From Salvator merianae (lineage: Eukaryota; Chordata; Lepidosauria; Squamata; Teiidae), in assembly GCA_003586115.2 (NCBI GenBank), contig QVOM02000090.1, positions 13,186,327 to 13,250,326 on the forward strand: a stretch of 64,000 nucleotides of DNA, written 5' to 3'. Position numbers and translations under genes: made by a program. Positions 22,786 through 35,843 of this stretch are shown here, piece after piece; positions within the stretch are counted from its first letter, which is position 1, and every line of letters starts with the position of its first letter. The notes beneath the pieces are model-generated. The model saw nothing but the letters and a program-made list of their open reading frames with translations, was not told the DNA's origin and searched no databases.

Positions 22786-23130
22786 GTTGATTGAGACAAT
22801 GAAATAACTAATGCTGCTTCAGCAACACGAAATAGGTCAGCTGGGATCCTGTCACCTCTGCTAGCCCTGTTAGCAATGCTTCCTAAAGCCCCCTTGACTT
22901 CACTCTCCAGGATGTCTGGCTCTAGGTCGGTGAACACACCACCTGTGGTTATCAGTGATATTAAGATCTTCCTTGTATTGTCTTTCATGTATTCTTGCCA
23001 GCTCTTCTTAATCTCTTTTACTTCTATAAGGTTCCTATCATTTTTTACCTTTATCATGCTCATCTTTGCATGAAACATTCCTTTGATATCTTCAGTTTTC
23101 TTGAATAGATCTCTTGTCTTTTTCATCCTT
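22786..23130 (-). mobile_element. BovB LINE fragment, reverse transcriptase N-terminal side
   Basis: The minus strand encodes a broken BovB ORF2 segment: KKTRDLFKKTEDIKGMFHAK, then 'EVKEIKKSWQEYMKD', then 'LEPDILESEVKGALGSI' and 'NRASRGDRIPADLF', the last being the start of the RT fingers (NKASGGDGIPAELF-like in active copies). One stretch stays open for 123 residues, but the usual catalytic core is missing. Confidence 0.9.
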
Positions 23131-25860
23131 TTGTGAAAACAAAGGATTACTGTATCAAGTTACTGAGTCTTCTTTTCTATGACAATCTCTCCTCCTTCTC
23201 CTCCTCCTCCTTCTCCTCCTCCTCCTCCAGTTTCTTCCTGCAGTCCTTCTGGGTACATGACCTTCAACAAAGGCCAATTCCCCAGCTCAGCAAAGAGACA
23301 GTCTGGCTGGAACTCTTGCCTTTCTGCATCCTTAGAAGGGCATGTCTACCTTGCATTCAGTTTTTTTCCCCCCTAAAAATGGAGGGTGCGGAGAAATGCC
23401 TGTGTGTAGGCACACATTTTGTCAGTTTCCCACCTTCTGAAGCAGAGGCACAGTCATTCAGTCCCAGCTCCTACAAAGCAAGCATTATCATCACATGCTT
23501 GCCTGGACAGACAAAACTCTGGCAGAGAAAGTTTTGCTCATAATGTCATCCAGCTGTTAAAGGCAGAAAAGCGCTGCCGGTATGCCCAACAGGTGCTGTT
23601 TTCTCTATAGTTACATCACAAAGCCAAAAAGCTTCCCCTGCGGAATTTCTGCTTGTCACAACCTGATAAAAGTGCAGAACCATTGATGGCTTAACTGGCA
23701 TCAGTCTGCAAGGAGCCTGTGCCACACAGCTGGGACTCTGCTGCTTTCTCACAATCACAAACTCTGCACACATCTAAAGCTCTCCTTTGCGCTCTGTTCC
23801 CCCTTCAATTCTCCCTCCCCATGTTACTAGTCCCTGTGGATACAACTCCAATTATTAAAAAGGCATCTTTATCTAGGCATTATCATAATACAAAAACTCG
23901 AGAGGATCCCTATTCCTTTATGGTGGTTTTTTTTTTTTTTTTTAATTTAAAACTCACAGTCCCCGCAGGAGATCTTTGCTGAAAAAGAAAGGGAAAAGGA
24001 TAAAGGGCATTGTAACTTTTCATCAGAACGCGCCTTCACATTTGGTGAAAGCACAATGGAGCTTGTTAAATATGGAGCATTTACCAGAGCCTGATTGCTA
24101 TTAGATCCCATGATAGAGTTATCTTTTCTGGAAAAAAGAAAATGAAAAATAAAAATGGACACTTAGGGAGGCGCATAGGACCACAGCATTAATTGCTTCT
24201 ATGGGAGAATCTGCAGGAAATGAGGTCAGAGGAAAGGACCAAGGTTTGTGACACTGCTGGACCAGCAGATATTAACATTAGCTGGGAACCGGATGGATAG
24301 TTCCGGTGGGCTTCGTCTCCAGCTACACCTAACTTTTAAAACACCTTTAAAACATTGATTGGCCACTGGTCTGCCCACCTTTCTGTCAATATGATTGGTA
24401 AAGTGCCCCTAGCAATGGTTTCTGTTCCATGACCGGTTACATTCCCCACAATTTGCTTGCTCTTATTTCCTTAATTTCAGATTTCTGGAAATAAGAATAT
24501 TAGTATATACATGACTTCCTTTTTTTTCCATTTGCCCTTTTATTTCTTAATTGTTGTGACACTACCATTGCTCTCTGTAGCTGAAATTCTGTGCAAACCC
24601 ATGTGAAAATAGGCACTACTGAACACTGTCATAGCAGCAGCTGGCATTCACTGAGGATGGTGGAACAGAGGGCAAAGCAGATAAAAGGAAGTGGTACAAG
24701 GGATCCAGGTAGAACCAATAGTTGGTAAGACACATCGTTGAGGCCACAGTTTTGTTTATGCCCACACAACACGGGGAAACATGCAGGGGGGGGAAGCAAA
24801 TACAGCCATCTTTCATGATCTTGGGAGAATCAATATGTGGTCTTTCAAAGGCTTCCAATATGCCAAGTGTCAGGTGGGCAGTATGACCAGTCCCCAAGGA
24901 GCTCTGTGGTTGGTTTAGGATGGGAGCTGAGACATGAGAAGAATCATGGATCCCAGGAATTGGCAGGTGGAACAGGTGCAAATGTAATTAGTGGTAATTG
25001 ATGGCTCATTATCTGCAATTAACATTCTGTAAACAGGTGTTTAGAGCCATATAAAATGAGAAATGGGAGCAGGCAAATTTCACTGAGTGTTAAGACCTGA
25101 AAAGTATTAGTGAGCAAACAAAACTTTATGACTTTTTAAAATTCTTCCCCTTTGTTTTTCTCCAAAGAGTTCAGAGAAGGATGCATTGTTTTCTACAATC
25201 CCTCTTTTTGGGATCCTCACAGAAGCCCTGCGAGGTGAGCTGGGCTTAGGGATAACAGCATCTGCCCCAAGGTTACCCCGTAAGTTTCATGGGTGAGTTG
25301 GGCCTTGAATTGACTAGTAAACAGCCCTGAAATCATTATGGAAGGCAACGCAGGAAAGTGGTCAATAAATCAATTAGCAAATACATTGGGGTTCCCTGTT
25401 CTACTTCAACTCCACTGTCATCAACATTCCAGCTTTGCAGCTGAGTATACAGAGAGCGAGAAGAAAGAGCTGAAATTGAAATAAATGAACTTGATTCCAA
25501 TAGCAAACGTGTTTTTTAAAAGCTATACATATAATGTCAGGAAAGGTGGCAATTTATCTTTATATAAGCCCATTCAAAATTGTCATCAATGGGTCATATG
25601 TTCTAATGATGAAAGTGCAACTAATCAGTCCATTATTCCACTGCTACACTGTTCTCAGTATTTAAAAGTTTAAGCTTTTTGGCAACCATGAGAACACAGA
25701 ATATCTACTTGTGTTCTCCATTAATCCGTTTCCAAGGTAGCAGAAATATACTGCAATAAAATATGAACACCAGAAAATATAAAGGTCTTCCCAAGTGTAT
25801 AATTTATAGGCCTAATTTTTATAACTTCCTGCAAGAAAGAAATCACTTCAAGATCTTGCC
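23131..25860. other. Intergenic stretch with a TCC-rich tract and poly-T
   Basis: A TCC-rich tract lies at about 23185-23230 and a T-run at 23925-23942. No gene or assigned transposon is seen. Confidence 0.55.
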
Positions 25861-25892
25861 AAAGCATATGGTTATTCATGGCTCTAGTTTCA

Positions 25893-26075
25893 AGTGTTGG
25901 TCCCATCAAATCGAGTCCAACTCAATAGACATTTCCATGACTCCTTCTATGCTGCTTTCTTAGCAAAAGTAGCAGAAATGGTTTGCCATTGCCTACTTCC
26001 AGGGAGAGGCTGGGGATCGAACCTGTTCTCCATGAATTTGTCAGATTGCGAGCTTCCTCTGCAATCCAGATTGTG
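25893..26075 (-). mobile_element. tRNA-derived SINE
   Basis: On the minus strand a B-box-like 'ggttcgatccccagcc' at about 26005-26023 is followed by 'ggcaatggcaaaccatttctg', and the 3' end reads 'gttggactcgatttgatggg', the standard end of this squamate SINE. The A box is degenerate. A further short SINE-body fragment lies at about 26318-26360. Confidence 0.75.
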
Positions 26076-26079
26076 AGCT

Positions 26080-28055
26080 TGTTTTGCAGTCCACATGGTA
26101 TCACTTCAGAGCAAGCTTGCAGATCTCCTTCCAGCAAGGAGAGGAGATGGGACCCTAGTTGCATTTACCTACACTAGACACTTTGGGCTCACAAGAGGGG
26201 GATTTGGTTGGATCAAATTTCCAGCTGTTTATACAACCACAGGTTTGGTTTGATGCCAACAGCTTTGAACATGAGCCATTCGACCAAATTTTTGAATACA
26301 AACCGAGCTTTGCACATCTCTTCTTGGAAGTGATTTGTCATTGTCTTCTTCTAGGTAAACATCTGGGTTGGGCTGCTACCTTTGGCATTCGAAACATATG
26401 CTCTGCTCCTGAATAACAGTCACTTCCTGCACTATATTATAACTGTCTTCTTAATTATACAAATCAATGGATAAAATAAATCAGAGCTGAAGGATCTGAA
26501 TTCTCCAGAATATAATTTCAGTCCCTTTGGACCATCTGGATGAGACTGTTTAATAAAGTTCTACGGAAATCAGCAGGGTCTGAAACAAAGAGAATCCATC
26601 ATATTCCACAAACTGTGATCTTCTGAATTAAGCATTGCCAGATGTCTTCTCTCTCTCTCTCTCCCAAAAACTGTATTGCTCCTCGCTAATTTATTTCCAA
26701 ATAGATGCTGGAATTATTCATTGTGCATAATTTCTATTCCAAACTTAACACCTTCTTCCTAGTGACAAAGATTTTGGTCAGGAGCAGATATTAAGCCTTT
26801 TAGCTGTCCAGGATACTTTTGGATAAATATTATGCATTCAGGCTGGTGTAATTGCCAGTGGAAGCTCCTAGCTTTAAAAGGAGGTGATTGCAGATGTTGG
26901 CCAGATGATCACTGGCTGCAAAATCCTGCACCATCCCCTGGAAAGCATCACCATCAGTGCAGCAAGGAGGAACCTCCTGCCTCTGCAGCTGTGATTGGCC
27001 AGTCTGAACCTGCAACCACCGACTTTTAACGCTACGAGCTGCTGCTGGAATTTGCTTTAATCTGGTCAAGTAAAAGAGGATAGTAGTTGCTTTGTTATTA
27101 CACACAATAATAATTACGCTCACACACAAAGCTTGACCTGTGAGCCAACTGACAGTTAAGTTGCTGAATACTTCCCACCCACCCCCACAAAATGAGCCAA
27201 GTCGTTTGAAAAATAAAATTTTTGCATGCCTCAAAACATTCAAAAGGATCAAAGAAGTTTTCAAATGGCAACCCTGTGCTGACTTTTTAACTCTAGCACC
27301 CCTTATCCTGATGAATATTATTGCCAATTACGTAGAACCAAACTGCTCTGTCTCCAGAGCTTAAAAACAGCCAAGGGCAAAATAGGCAAGTCTTAAGCAA
27401 AAGGGCGGGGGGGGGGGGGGGAGGATTATTTAGGAAGAATTAAATGGTACATAAAACTCATCAGGCGCCATACAAGGAATACAGTGTGTTCAACATATTC
27501 AGTGCTCTGCTGCCTTGTCTCAGAAGTGGGTAGAGAAGGTGACAGAAGTCCTTCTGAGTTCACGCGGTCTTTGGCTGACCTCTGTTCCCCTGACGTGGTT
27601 TCTGCAATTTCATCAAATGATAAATAATACCCTGATCATCAGTGGAGCTGTGGGTAACCAAGGCAGCCTTTCTCAATCAAGGTTAGAAATTAATATGATC
27701 TCCACGAATGGCTAATTGGATTGCGAAGCTCATTGCCCGGTTCAAGAAGCATCAGATGTGCAAAGCAGGACATTTTCTCTCTTCGCACGTCTGGCCAATT
27801 AAAGATTTTTACCTGTGAACAACCCAGCACCTCAAGCAGGGAGAGGAGGAGGTCTAGTGGTGGTTTTATTTATTTATTCCCCAGGATCCTAGAGAGAAAT
27901 AAATTGTTGAAATATGATTAGGGTAGAAAATGGACCAGAGCTGCCGAGCTGCCTCCAAATTGGACCCCAAGATTCACGGAACGTGGGGTAAACTACTTAT
28001 GCAGTTGGCTTCTGCTAAGTAGTGGTTCAGAAACATACATATTCCATCTGTAATT
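26080..28055. other. Intergenic stretch, unassigned
   Basis: Includes a (CT)n run at about 26648-26664 and a G-run at 27404-27421. No gene is recognised. Confidence 0.5.
27404..27421. repeat. Poly-G run
   Basis: A stretch of more than 15 G residues broken only by a C near its start. It could form a G-quadruplex. Confidence 0.9.
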
Positions 28056-28059
28056 TGCA

Positions 28060-28430
28060 GGATGATTTTGACCAGTTCGTCTCTCTGTCCGTTTAAGTTT
28101 AACAGAAAGGTAAAGAAGAAGAGCCAAGTATGGAACCAGTAAGCCAAACTGGTTTGGAATCAAACCTATTTTAATTGAACAGGGGTGTTCAAGAGGTTCC
28201 ATTTCAAACCGAACACCCTGCCTGTTTGAAAACAGAATTTGAATTCGAACCAAGCAAAATGTTGCTTAAACAAACCTATCAAGCCCACCCTGTTCTTTCC
28301 AAGGTCCAAGGTGTTCAAAGAGAGCTAAACGCTATGCCTGTATAAGCAATCCAAATTGAACTGGACAAAGGAGAGCTTTGTTTGAATGGAACCCAGCCAG
28401 AAAAACAAAAGTTGTTGTACATCTCTAGAC
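28060..28430. repeat. Interspersed repeat ending 'gtacatctctag'
   Basis: Shares 'gaacaggggtgttc', 'ccgaacaccctgcctgttt' and 'aagccaaactggtttg' with the other members of this family in the window. Its right end resembles the right terminus of the hAT-like element at 57850-58092. Confidence 0.45.
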
Positions 28431-30070
28431 CTGAAACACTGTTGGTCATGATGGGATTTGGAAAGCTCAAAGCTTAAGTTCCATCTTCCACTCTTCCTCA
28501 TGTGTCTTTTAATTCAGAGTTAAGAAATGCGTATGCATAAGCTATTATGTCCAGTGAGGTCAGTTCATGTGCAGATTTGCATATAATAGAAGACTTAACA
28601 GTGTCTCAGCCAGCATAATCTTGCCTCACTCTGACCCCTGGTTGCCGTTCCTTTTAGCCGCTTTGCCCTCTGCCCCATCAGAGCCAATGGGCACCAGCCA
28701 ACACTGGTCACCTCTAATCTTGGAAGTGCTTCTCCACAACCAAGGGTTCGGCCCATAATGCTTTGCAGTTGGGCTTAAGAGCATTCAATGCTGACAGACG
28801 TGCATGACGGCCCACTCACTGTAGACTCACGCATTGCCTACAGTGCAATCGAGGTGCAGGACACCAAATGAAAATTAATCAATTCTGCCTTGGGAAAATA
28901 CAGAGAAGGACAGGAGATATTTTTAACTAGGACAGATGAGGTCAATTTGTATTCCGGGACTTGTTGTTGGGGAGGAATGCTGCAATAAACAGTGGGAAAG
29001 AGTCCCCCCCCCCGCCCCCAGATTTCCTCTCTGGTGACTCGTAAATGACACACCACCAGCAGAAGTGCAAATGTGTGAAATTAAAATAAATAATGAGATG
29101 GAGAGCAATCAAGCAGAAGCAAGGTCGGCGATGCAAAGGAAGCAGAAAGAAATCGTTGCTGGATATTTGCATATTTAAAATATTCCTTCATTGTACTTCA
29201 GATCGGGAAGCAAAACCTCCTTTGGTGCCATGATGGAGGAGCCAGTGTTGGATGCTTAGCTGAAGCAAAGACTTTTTGATGTCCTCTCGCTGGCTTGTCT
29301 TCTCCCCACCATCCGCGCGGCGGCAGCCATTTTGTGAGTTCACCAGAGCAGACTTGGGTGCCACCTGTTCCACAGCACCTGGTGCCACGGAGGCCAAGGC
29401 GGAGCCCAGGTGGCAATGCAGAGGTGGCCTTTTGATCTGGGCAGGCGGTGATAGTGCATTGCAGTCCAGTTTGCCGTGGGTTTCCTGAAATCAAGCAGCA
29501 GGGAGTGAGGAACATGTTGAGCTAAGGAGAACTTATAAAGAGTTAACACATTCTCTGTGCTTTTCCTTCCCTTTCAGAGTGATTGTGGAAAATGGAAAAG
29601 CCAAGGAAGGTAATTAAAAGTTAAAATTTCATTTCAGAGAAACGCTGGGGGCTCCGATTGTTTAGAATTCAAGGTAAAGGGAATTAACAAAAGTAAAAAG
29701 GAGCTGAACCTTACGCACACAATTCATTTATTTATTCATTTATTTTCCTTTTTTTTTTTTTCTTTTAAGAGAGGCAAAAGGCAGAGAGTCATAAATATTG
29801 AAGGAAAGGGCAAGCACAATGAAATAATACTAAGCATGAACAATGCTGTCTTTCTGTGCAAATAGGAGGCAGAGGTTTGCATTGAAGGAGCGGGAAATTT
29901 CATTCAACTTCATCTGATGAAGAAGTCCCCAGTTCACGTATACTGACAGTATAATAAATTTGTCTCTCTGGTGGCAGAACCTTCTATATCGTTTTTTGCA
30001 ATGGCAAATGGAGACGCCCTTCCCTTCCCTTATCTGGCGCATGTGGAGGTTGTCAAAAATCACGCGAAAG
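28431..30070. other. Intergenic stretch
   Basis: A C-rich run at about 29007-29022 and a moderately GC-rich patch near 29290-29470. A candidate 32-bp micro-exon at 29578-29609 is described separately. Otherwise nothing is recognised. Confidence 0.5.
29578..29609 (+). other. Candidate micro-exon
   Basis: A strong acceptor with a long pyrimidine tract (ctgtgcttttccttccctttcag) is followed after 32 bp by a donor-like 'aggaag|gtaatt'. Nothing else supports it, and such pairs arise by chance. Confidence 0.15.
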
Positions 30071-30074
30071 GCAC

Positions 30075-30592
30075 CAAGTTCAGGAACCCCTTCTGCCCTA
30101 TCGACTTGCCCATGCCTTAAGATCTGCAAGGGAGGCCCTCCTGGTTGTACCATCACCGTCAGTAACTGAAAATTACTGACCCGCCGTCCTTCCAGGTGCT
30201 TCCAGGTTAGCCCCCAGGTACCAGGCAATACACGGGGGGGGGGGGAGATGTTGGATGTACTACTTTCCCCCACGAGTGAGACAGGGACACACAAGAGGGG
30301 CCTTTTCTGTGGTGGCTCCCAGACATTGAAACAGCCTCCCTCTGGAGGCTGACCAGGCATCTATATTATATAGTTTCCAGCACCTGGTTAAAACATCCCT
30401 CTTCACACAGGCCTTTGATGCTTAGCTTCCTCTGGGTGTTGCCTTGCCAGGGAGAGTTGGAGGGTTATATTTTAAGCATATTTTATATTATCCTCTCTAT
30501 ATATTTTTTTAATGTCATTACCCACCCTGGGGCCTTTGGGTAAAGGGGAGGAATCTAAATATTTCAATAAATAAAAATTTAAAAAAATTAAA
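30075..30592 (+). mobile_element. L2/CR1-type LINE 3' end
   Basis: The wording is that of a sauropsid L2/CR1 tail: 'gccttttctgtggtggctcc', then 'acctggttaaaacatccctcttcacacaggcc', and at the 3' end 'caccctggggcctttgggtaaaggggagg' followed by 'caataaataaa'. The upstream part (30075-30190) resembles the end of ORF2 and carries disabling changes. Confidence 0.8.
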
Positions 30593-31469
30593 AATACCTT
30601 TCTGGAGGTGATGCTGATTTTTGCAATAGATTTTGCCTGTTTTTGCCCAGCAAGCCTCTTCTATAGTTTCTCTTCTGAGAAGAGGCTGTGTGCATGTGCT
30701 TGAACCGACCCTGCATTTTCACTCTGCTCCACCACACTTTGCCCTTGCAGGATTAGCCCACTGTTGGCTGTTCTGGTCTGGCCCAGGCCAACACACCACA
30801 TAACCTTCTTGCGGTCCTCCGGTTTGAAGCATCTTCTCCCCATATTTATTGCCAGTCACACCTTCTGAGGATGTAAATCTCCCTCCTAGCAACCAGGGAG
30901 AAAGATCTGGACTGCTGCAGTCCGCAGCCGGACTGGCTGGAGGTTACGCTGCATTGACCAGTAGCCAGTTAATTACACGGTCTGAGGTATCGCCACCGAG
31001 TCCGAGAGCGCTTTTAAGAAGTTAAGTCTATTGATCACACACCTTGAAGTATTGACAGAAATGATGGCAATTAAACGGAGGCAGTGCATTCAATCCTGCT
31101 ATAATTAAGATCAAACAACTGGAGACTGTGGGAGCAAAATCAAGCTAATAATGTATTACTAACTAGAGAGGTGATTAATTACAGAGAAAGAGAAGTAAGT
31201 GGAAAATGTATAATATAGGTCAATAGCCAAGGTCTTTAGAACAAGCCTGGAACGGGTCGTTTTCGCTTTGTTCGGCTTCAGTATTGGCTTTCTGCAGAGG
31301 CAAACTTAATCCTTGAGATGCAAGACTTGCTACACATGTGTGTAGACACTGAAGTGGAGGGATACTCAACATATGGCTCTCTAGTAGATTCCGCTGAACT
31401 GTGGTTGTCACTGAGGTGCAAATAGCCTGCCCGTGCAGCCAGCCAGGAGTCAGAGGTACCCAACAACAT

Positions 31470-31513
<44 letters not shown>

Positions 31514-33390
31514 GTTGCTTAGAGAAGGAGTTTCAGCTGGAGCACAGAAGGACAAGGACAAACCAGGGATTTTTTCTTTCTATTCCTTTATACCTTTTTT
31601 TTCTTTTTCTGTTTGCCCTGGAATTAAAGAGGATTGCTATGGTTTGCATACCAAAGAGATTTTTTTTTTTAAAAAAAAGATAAATCAGAGTGTGTTTCAG
31701 GCATAATAGAGCAGACATTGGAGAGAAGGCAAAGAAAGGCCATAATAAAAAAAGGAGAATGGAAGAATACGGAATAAGTTATCACTGAAAGCTCCAGATA
31801 TTTGGGACTAGATGGAGCACAGTATAAAGTTAATTATCAGAACTGAAAGAGGTTTACACAATAAGAGGGAAAGACACTCCAGATTAGTTAGAAAGATGGA
31901 AAAAGAATGAGGATGTACATTTAAGAGACTGAATAGATTCTATTGAGAACACAGTATTCATGGGTCAGTTGAAACATAGCAATAAATTAAAGATGGTGCG
32001 ATTGTAAGACTTCCTTTCTCAATATAACCCTGCTCAGAATCTGAATGAAACTTATTGGATGTGAAAAGTTGTATTTTTCTCTTTTAATTGATCAGACAGG
32101 GCTGAGATAGTGAATGAACTCCTTGGGGTTCTTATGAATTGATTGCATTGAAAGAAAAATTAATGTTGAATATGAATTATAAAGGTTTCTCAGAAAAGAA
32201 TTAAGCAATTAACGGCTTGATTAATGGCAACAAAAGACTGGGAGACATCAAACTATATGCTTTTATTACCAGCCCAAAGTATTTTCCATCAGTGATAATA
32301 GCCTCCTTGAAGGGCAACACTAAAACATTTCAGCATGCTTTAGGATTGTGTGAATTACCTCTATTGCTTTTGGAGTTTTTTTGTTTTAGAACAGCTCCTG
32401 CCTGATGAAGGCCCTTGTTTTTAAAAAAATATTTTTAATAGTTTTCTTCATTATCGCATATGTATGTATTACAGTAGCACTGATTTGTATCAGTCCATAT
32501 TTCTTATACAACTAGGAAACATATTTATGTACCTAATCCCCACCACCCACCCCGTGCATCATGCTTGTGAGCACTGATCGTGCAACAGTGCATGTATATA
32601 TCTTGTACATTCTTCTTAGGAGTTTTTAATCAAAACACTTTTGAACTAACGTAGCTGGGTCTTGGATATTTGAAGCCGTTTCTATAAATGGTGACCAAGT
32701 TTTTGCTGTTCTGTTAAGCCTTTTCCCCCCAGTCCTTCCAGATTTCTGTGCTGTAATTTGTTCTTTTTTTAATTTTCCCCATATAGTTTTATACAAGGCT
32801 TTGATTCTTAAATCATGCAGATTTTTCCACTGCCTGGTCATGTTTAAAGTCGCAGCATATATCATATAGTGTAACAAGCATTGCTGTTGAATATGCTACG
32901 GTTGGTGAAGTTATGTAGTAAGTAAATGACTGTTGTAAATGCTGTTTTTATTGATATGATACTATTCATCGCATGATGTATTTTTTCCCAGAATTATTCT
33001 ACTTTGGGGCATCCCCAAATCATATGATAAAAAGTTGGGATAGGTCTACATCCCTATTCAACCTTTTATACTTCCTGAATTGAGAATTCTTGATATTTGA
33101 ATTGGTGTCCTATATTTTCTTTATGAAAGATAGTAAAGATTCCAAGTTAATGGCTAACAAGATCGAATTAAGTTGAGGAAAGAATGTGCCATTTAAATTG
33201 ATTTTCAGCTATAAATAGGTAAATGTTATTATTAGACATACTGAGCATGGTTGTGAATTTTATGGGAAACGCTGTTAGAGAAAATGAACCACAAACAGAG
33301 TAGTTAGGAGAGCTAGAAAATAGCTTTAAAGGAGCCATTTTTTAAAAAAAAAATGTCAGCCATGAATACTATTACATGACTTTGCTCATT
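30593..33390. other. Intergenic stretch
   Basis: Contains a (CA)n microsatellite at 31473-31512 and an A/T-run at about 31660-31680. The part at 30930-31200 is repeat-free and rich in TAATTA-type strings. No gene is recognised. Confidence 0.55.
31473..31512. repeat. (CA)n microsatellite
   Basis: About 20 uninterrupted ac dinucleotides. Confidence 0.97.
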
Positions 33391-33394
33391 GTGA

Positions 33395-33721
33395 TCTGCA
33401 GACGCTCCCAATCGCTACTAGCTATGGACAACCAAAATGTTCTCCGCAGCTGCACTGCTTCCAGAAAGCAGTGTTTGCACCTACTTCCAGGTGTGAATGC
33501 TTCAGGATGCAGCACCCTGTATCCCTGGTTGCTACACTAGTGGCCAGACATTTCCACAGCTGCCGCCAGGGCGGGGTGTCCAGCATTCGCACTGCAGGTG
33601 CTAGATTCCAGTTCCAGATTGCTCTAGCCCTTGCAGTGCAGATGGCCACCACAGCGCAGGACCATTCTACCTTGGAATGGTCAGATTCAACCATTCCAAG
33701 GTGAAAAGTGCCAAAAGGCCC
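33395..33721. mobile_element. MITE, 5'-truncated copy of the 387-bp family
   Basis: It shares the order of motifs with the full copy at 35844-36230: 'gctactagctatgga', 'ctagcccttgcagtgcag', 'taccttggaatgg', then 'accattccaagg'. It ends in 'ccaaaaggccc' followed by ttc, the same end and flank as the full copy. The left terminus is missing or unrecognisable. Confidence 0.65.
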
Positions 33722-34439
33722 TTCCTACGATACTAGGATAGTTCAGCCAATAATTGCACTACAATCAACCCCTTGATATGCCACAATGTGGGCAGCTACC
33801 ATGAAAGAGGAGACGGTTCTTTCTGGCTCGTGTTATCCTTTTCCATCTCTTGTGTGGTTTCAGGGTAGAAAAGAAATGATTAGGAAGAGTAGAAGCCTTC
33901 CACTCCAATAAGCATATTTTTCTAAAAAAGATTACCCTCTGAAAGAGCACTCAAGACTATTAAGCACAGCATTACGTCTTACTTTCTAAACCAAATGGAA
34001 TGTTTAAATTGCGAACGATTATTTTGACTTCATCCATCTCGGAGCATTGACACGCTAATGTTGCTTTAGGGGTAAGCCTGTCAATTATTTTGGAAAAAGT
34101 AATTCTATCTTCCAAGAGGAATAAAACTCTCTATTAAAGAATATTTATAGCACAGCATAATTTTGTCTAACCGTAGTCATATTAGGGATGCCTAGCTCAT
34201 GCTTAACTGTAACTGAGCAAAGGGGTTCCTAAAACAATTAGAATTCTTTTTTGAGATTTGCTGGCACCTTGCCTTTTTTTTTGGGGGGGGGAATTATATA
34301 GATAGATATGAGGAATGATTATTACTCCAAAGCTTCCCCCACTCTTTACCCTTACCAAGGGAAAGCCAAATTCCATTTTCATTAGGACAATGCATCAATT
34401 AGAGATGAATTCAATAGAACTTTGGTATTCACAGAGGTT

Positions 34440-34915
34440 TTTGCTGTTAGTCAGTACCATTGAGCCGTGGTTAACTCCTGGTTTATTGCATGTGGTTTTC
34501 TTGGCAGAGATACAGAAGAGATTTGTTATTGCCTACTTCTGGGGAGAGGCTGGGGATCGAACTAACAATCTTCTGCTTTCCAGACAGTTTGTTTTATTAC
34601 TGAGCTACAGTCCCTGCCAGAGTCCATGGGTTCCTCTATGAAGTTTTCTTGGCAGTGATACAGAAGTGGTTTGCCATTGCCTGCTTCTGGAGAAAGGCTG
34701 TGGATTGAATCATCAACCTCTGCTTTTCAGGCCATCTGCTCTACCACTGAACTACAGCCACTCTCAGACTCCATGCGCCCCTCTATGCAGTTTTCTTGGT
34801 AGTGATACCAAAGTAGTTTGCCATTGCCGACTTCTGGGGAGAGGCTGGGGATTGAACCAGCAACCCTCTGCTTTCCAGGTAGCTAGTTCTACCACTGTGC
34901 TACAGCATCTCCCAT
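34440..34915 (-). mobile_element. tRNA-derived SINE, tandem trimer
   Basis: Three head-to-tail units with a period of about 147 bp. On the minus strand each has an A box like 'agttcagtggtagagc', a B box like 'ggttcaatccccagcc', and the body 'ggcaatggcaaaccacttctg' then 'gccaagaaaactgc'. Only the 3'-most body (near 34440-34490) continues into the usual 3' region. See the findings for why a trimer is of interest. Confidence 0.8.
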
Positions 34916-35389
34916 GATATCTTCTCTCAAAATCTCTGTCTTGTACATTGCATCTAGAACCAGGTTAGCACACCGTGCAACTGGTGGGATGCTATGGAAC
35001 GAATGAGACTCCAGTTGTAATTCTGTCTTTGATTGCTCTGAACTGCATTTCGATCCTGGTGGAAATTTTGCCTGTGGCATTTATGTCTACGCAGAGCTAG
35101 ATGGACTGTGGCTGGGGAAGACAGCTATACTCTTAATACATTCCCTAGTGGATTAATAGCTCCCATATTTGTCCTCAGACAACCGCTAGGTCTCCTTGTA
35201 CACCGACAGTAAAAAACAAATCACTCCCCCAGGTGGAAGAAAAGGTTTCCCTGATAAATATTCTGATGTGCTGCTGACATTCTGTTTGACAGAGAGATTA
35301 TCCTTTTGTGATTGTGTATGCTAATATGATCGCTCTGGCTTGTCTATCAGCCCCTTTGTTCCAAGGTGCCTCTAAACTGTATATCAGTT

Positions 35390-35455
35390 CCTTCTCTCTC
35401 TCTCTCTCACTCTCTCTCTCTCTCTCCCCCCCCCCCCCCCCTCTCCCTCCTTCCA
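35390..35455. repeat. (TC)n followed by poly-C
   Basis: A ct dinucleotide tract that passes into about 17 C residues and then ctccc. Confidence 0.95.
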
Positions 35456-35619
35456 ATCTCTTCATCTAGCACCATTGATTGGAAATTTCAGAGGTAAACC
35501 TTGCAAAACAATGCTAACAAATGTAAGAAAATATGTCCTGCTGTTTATGAATTGTGCATCTAAAAGTACCCAGAACCGGCAAAGGATGCTCCATCAGTGT
35601 TTGAAGCCTACACTGTGGT

Positions 35620-35812
35620 AAGAATTTTGCTAACCAGTGGAATACTTCCCTTGATTTCCCCTTGATACAGTTCTTTAGTTGTTGATAGCTTTATGTTATG
35701 TTTTTACGATCTGTTATATATTTTATGCCTATTCATTTGTCAGTTTTTCTTTGCACCGCCCTGAGACTTACGTAATAGAGTGGCACTGAAGCCGTAATAA
35801 ACATAAACTTAA
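35620..35812 (+). mobile_element. LINE 3' tail (L2/CR1 type)
   Basis: The segment ends in 'caccgccctgagacttacg ... gtggcactgaagccgtaataaac', which follows the usual 'CCGCCCTGAG ... ATATAAAT..AATAAA' tail. It is short and diverged. Confidence 0.55.
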
Positions 35813-35843
35813 GATGCTGCTTGAGTTAACTCTCAAGGACTTC

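Noticed and set aside
22755..23126. 123-codon minus-strand ORF as a host gene
   Set aside because: It is a fragment of BovB LINE ORF2, identified by its LEPDILE and GDRIPADLF motifs.
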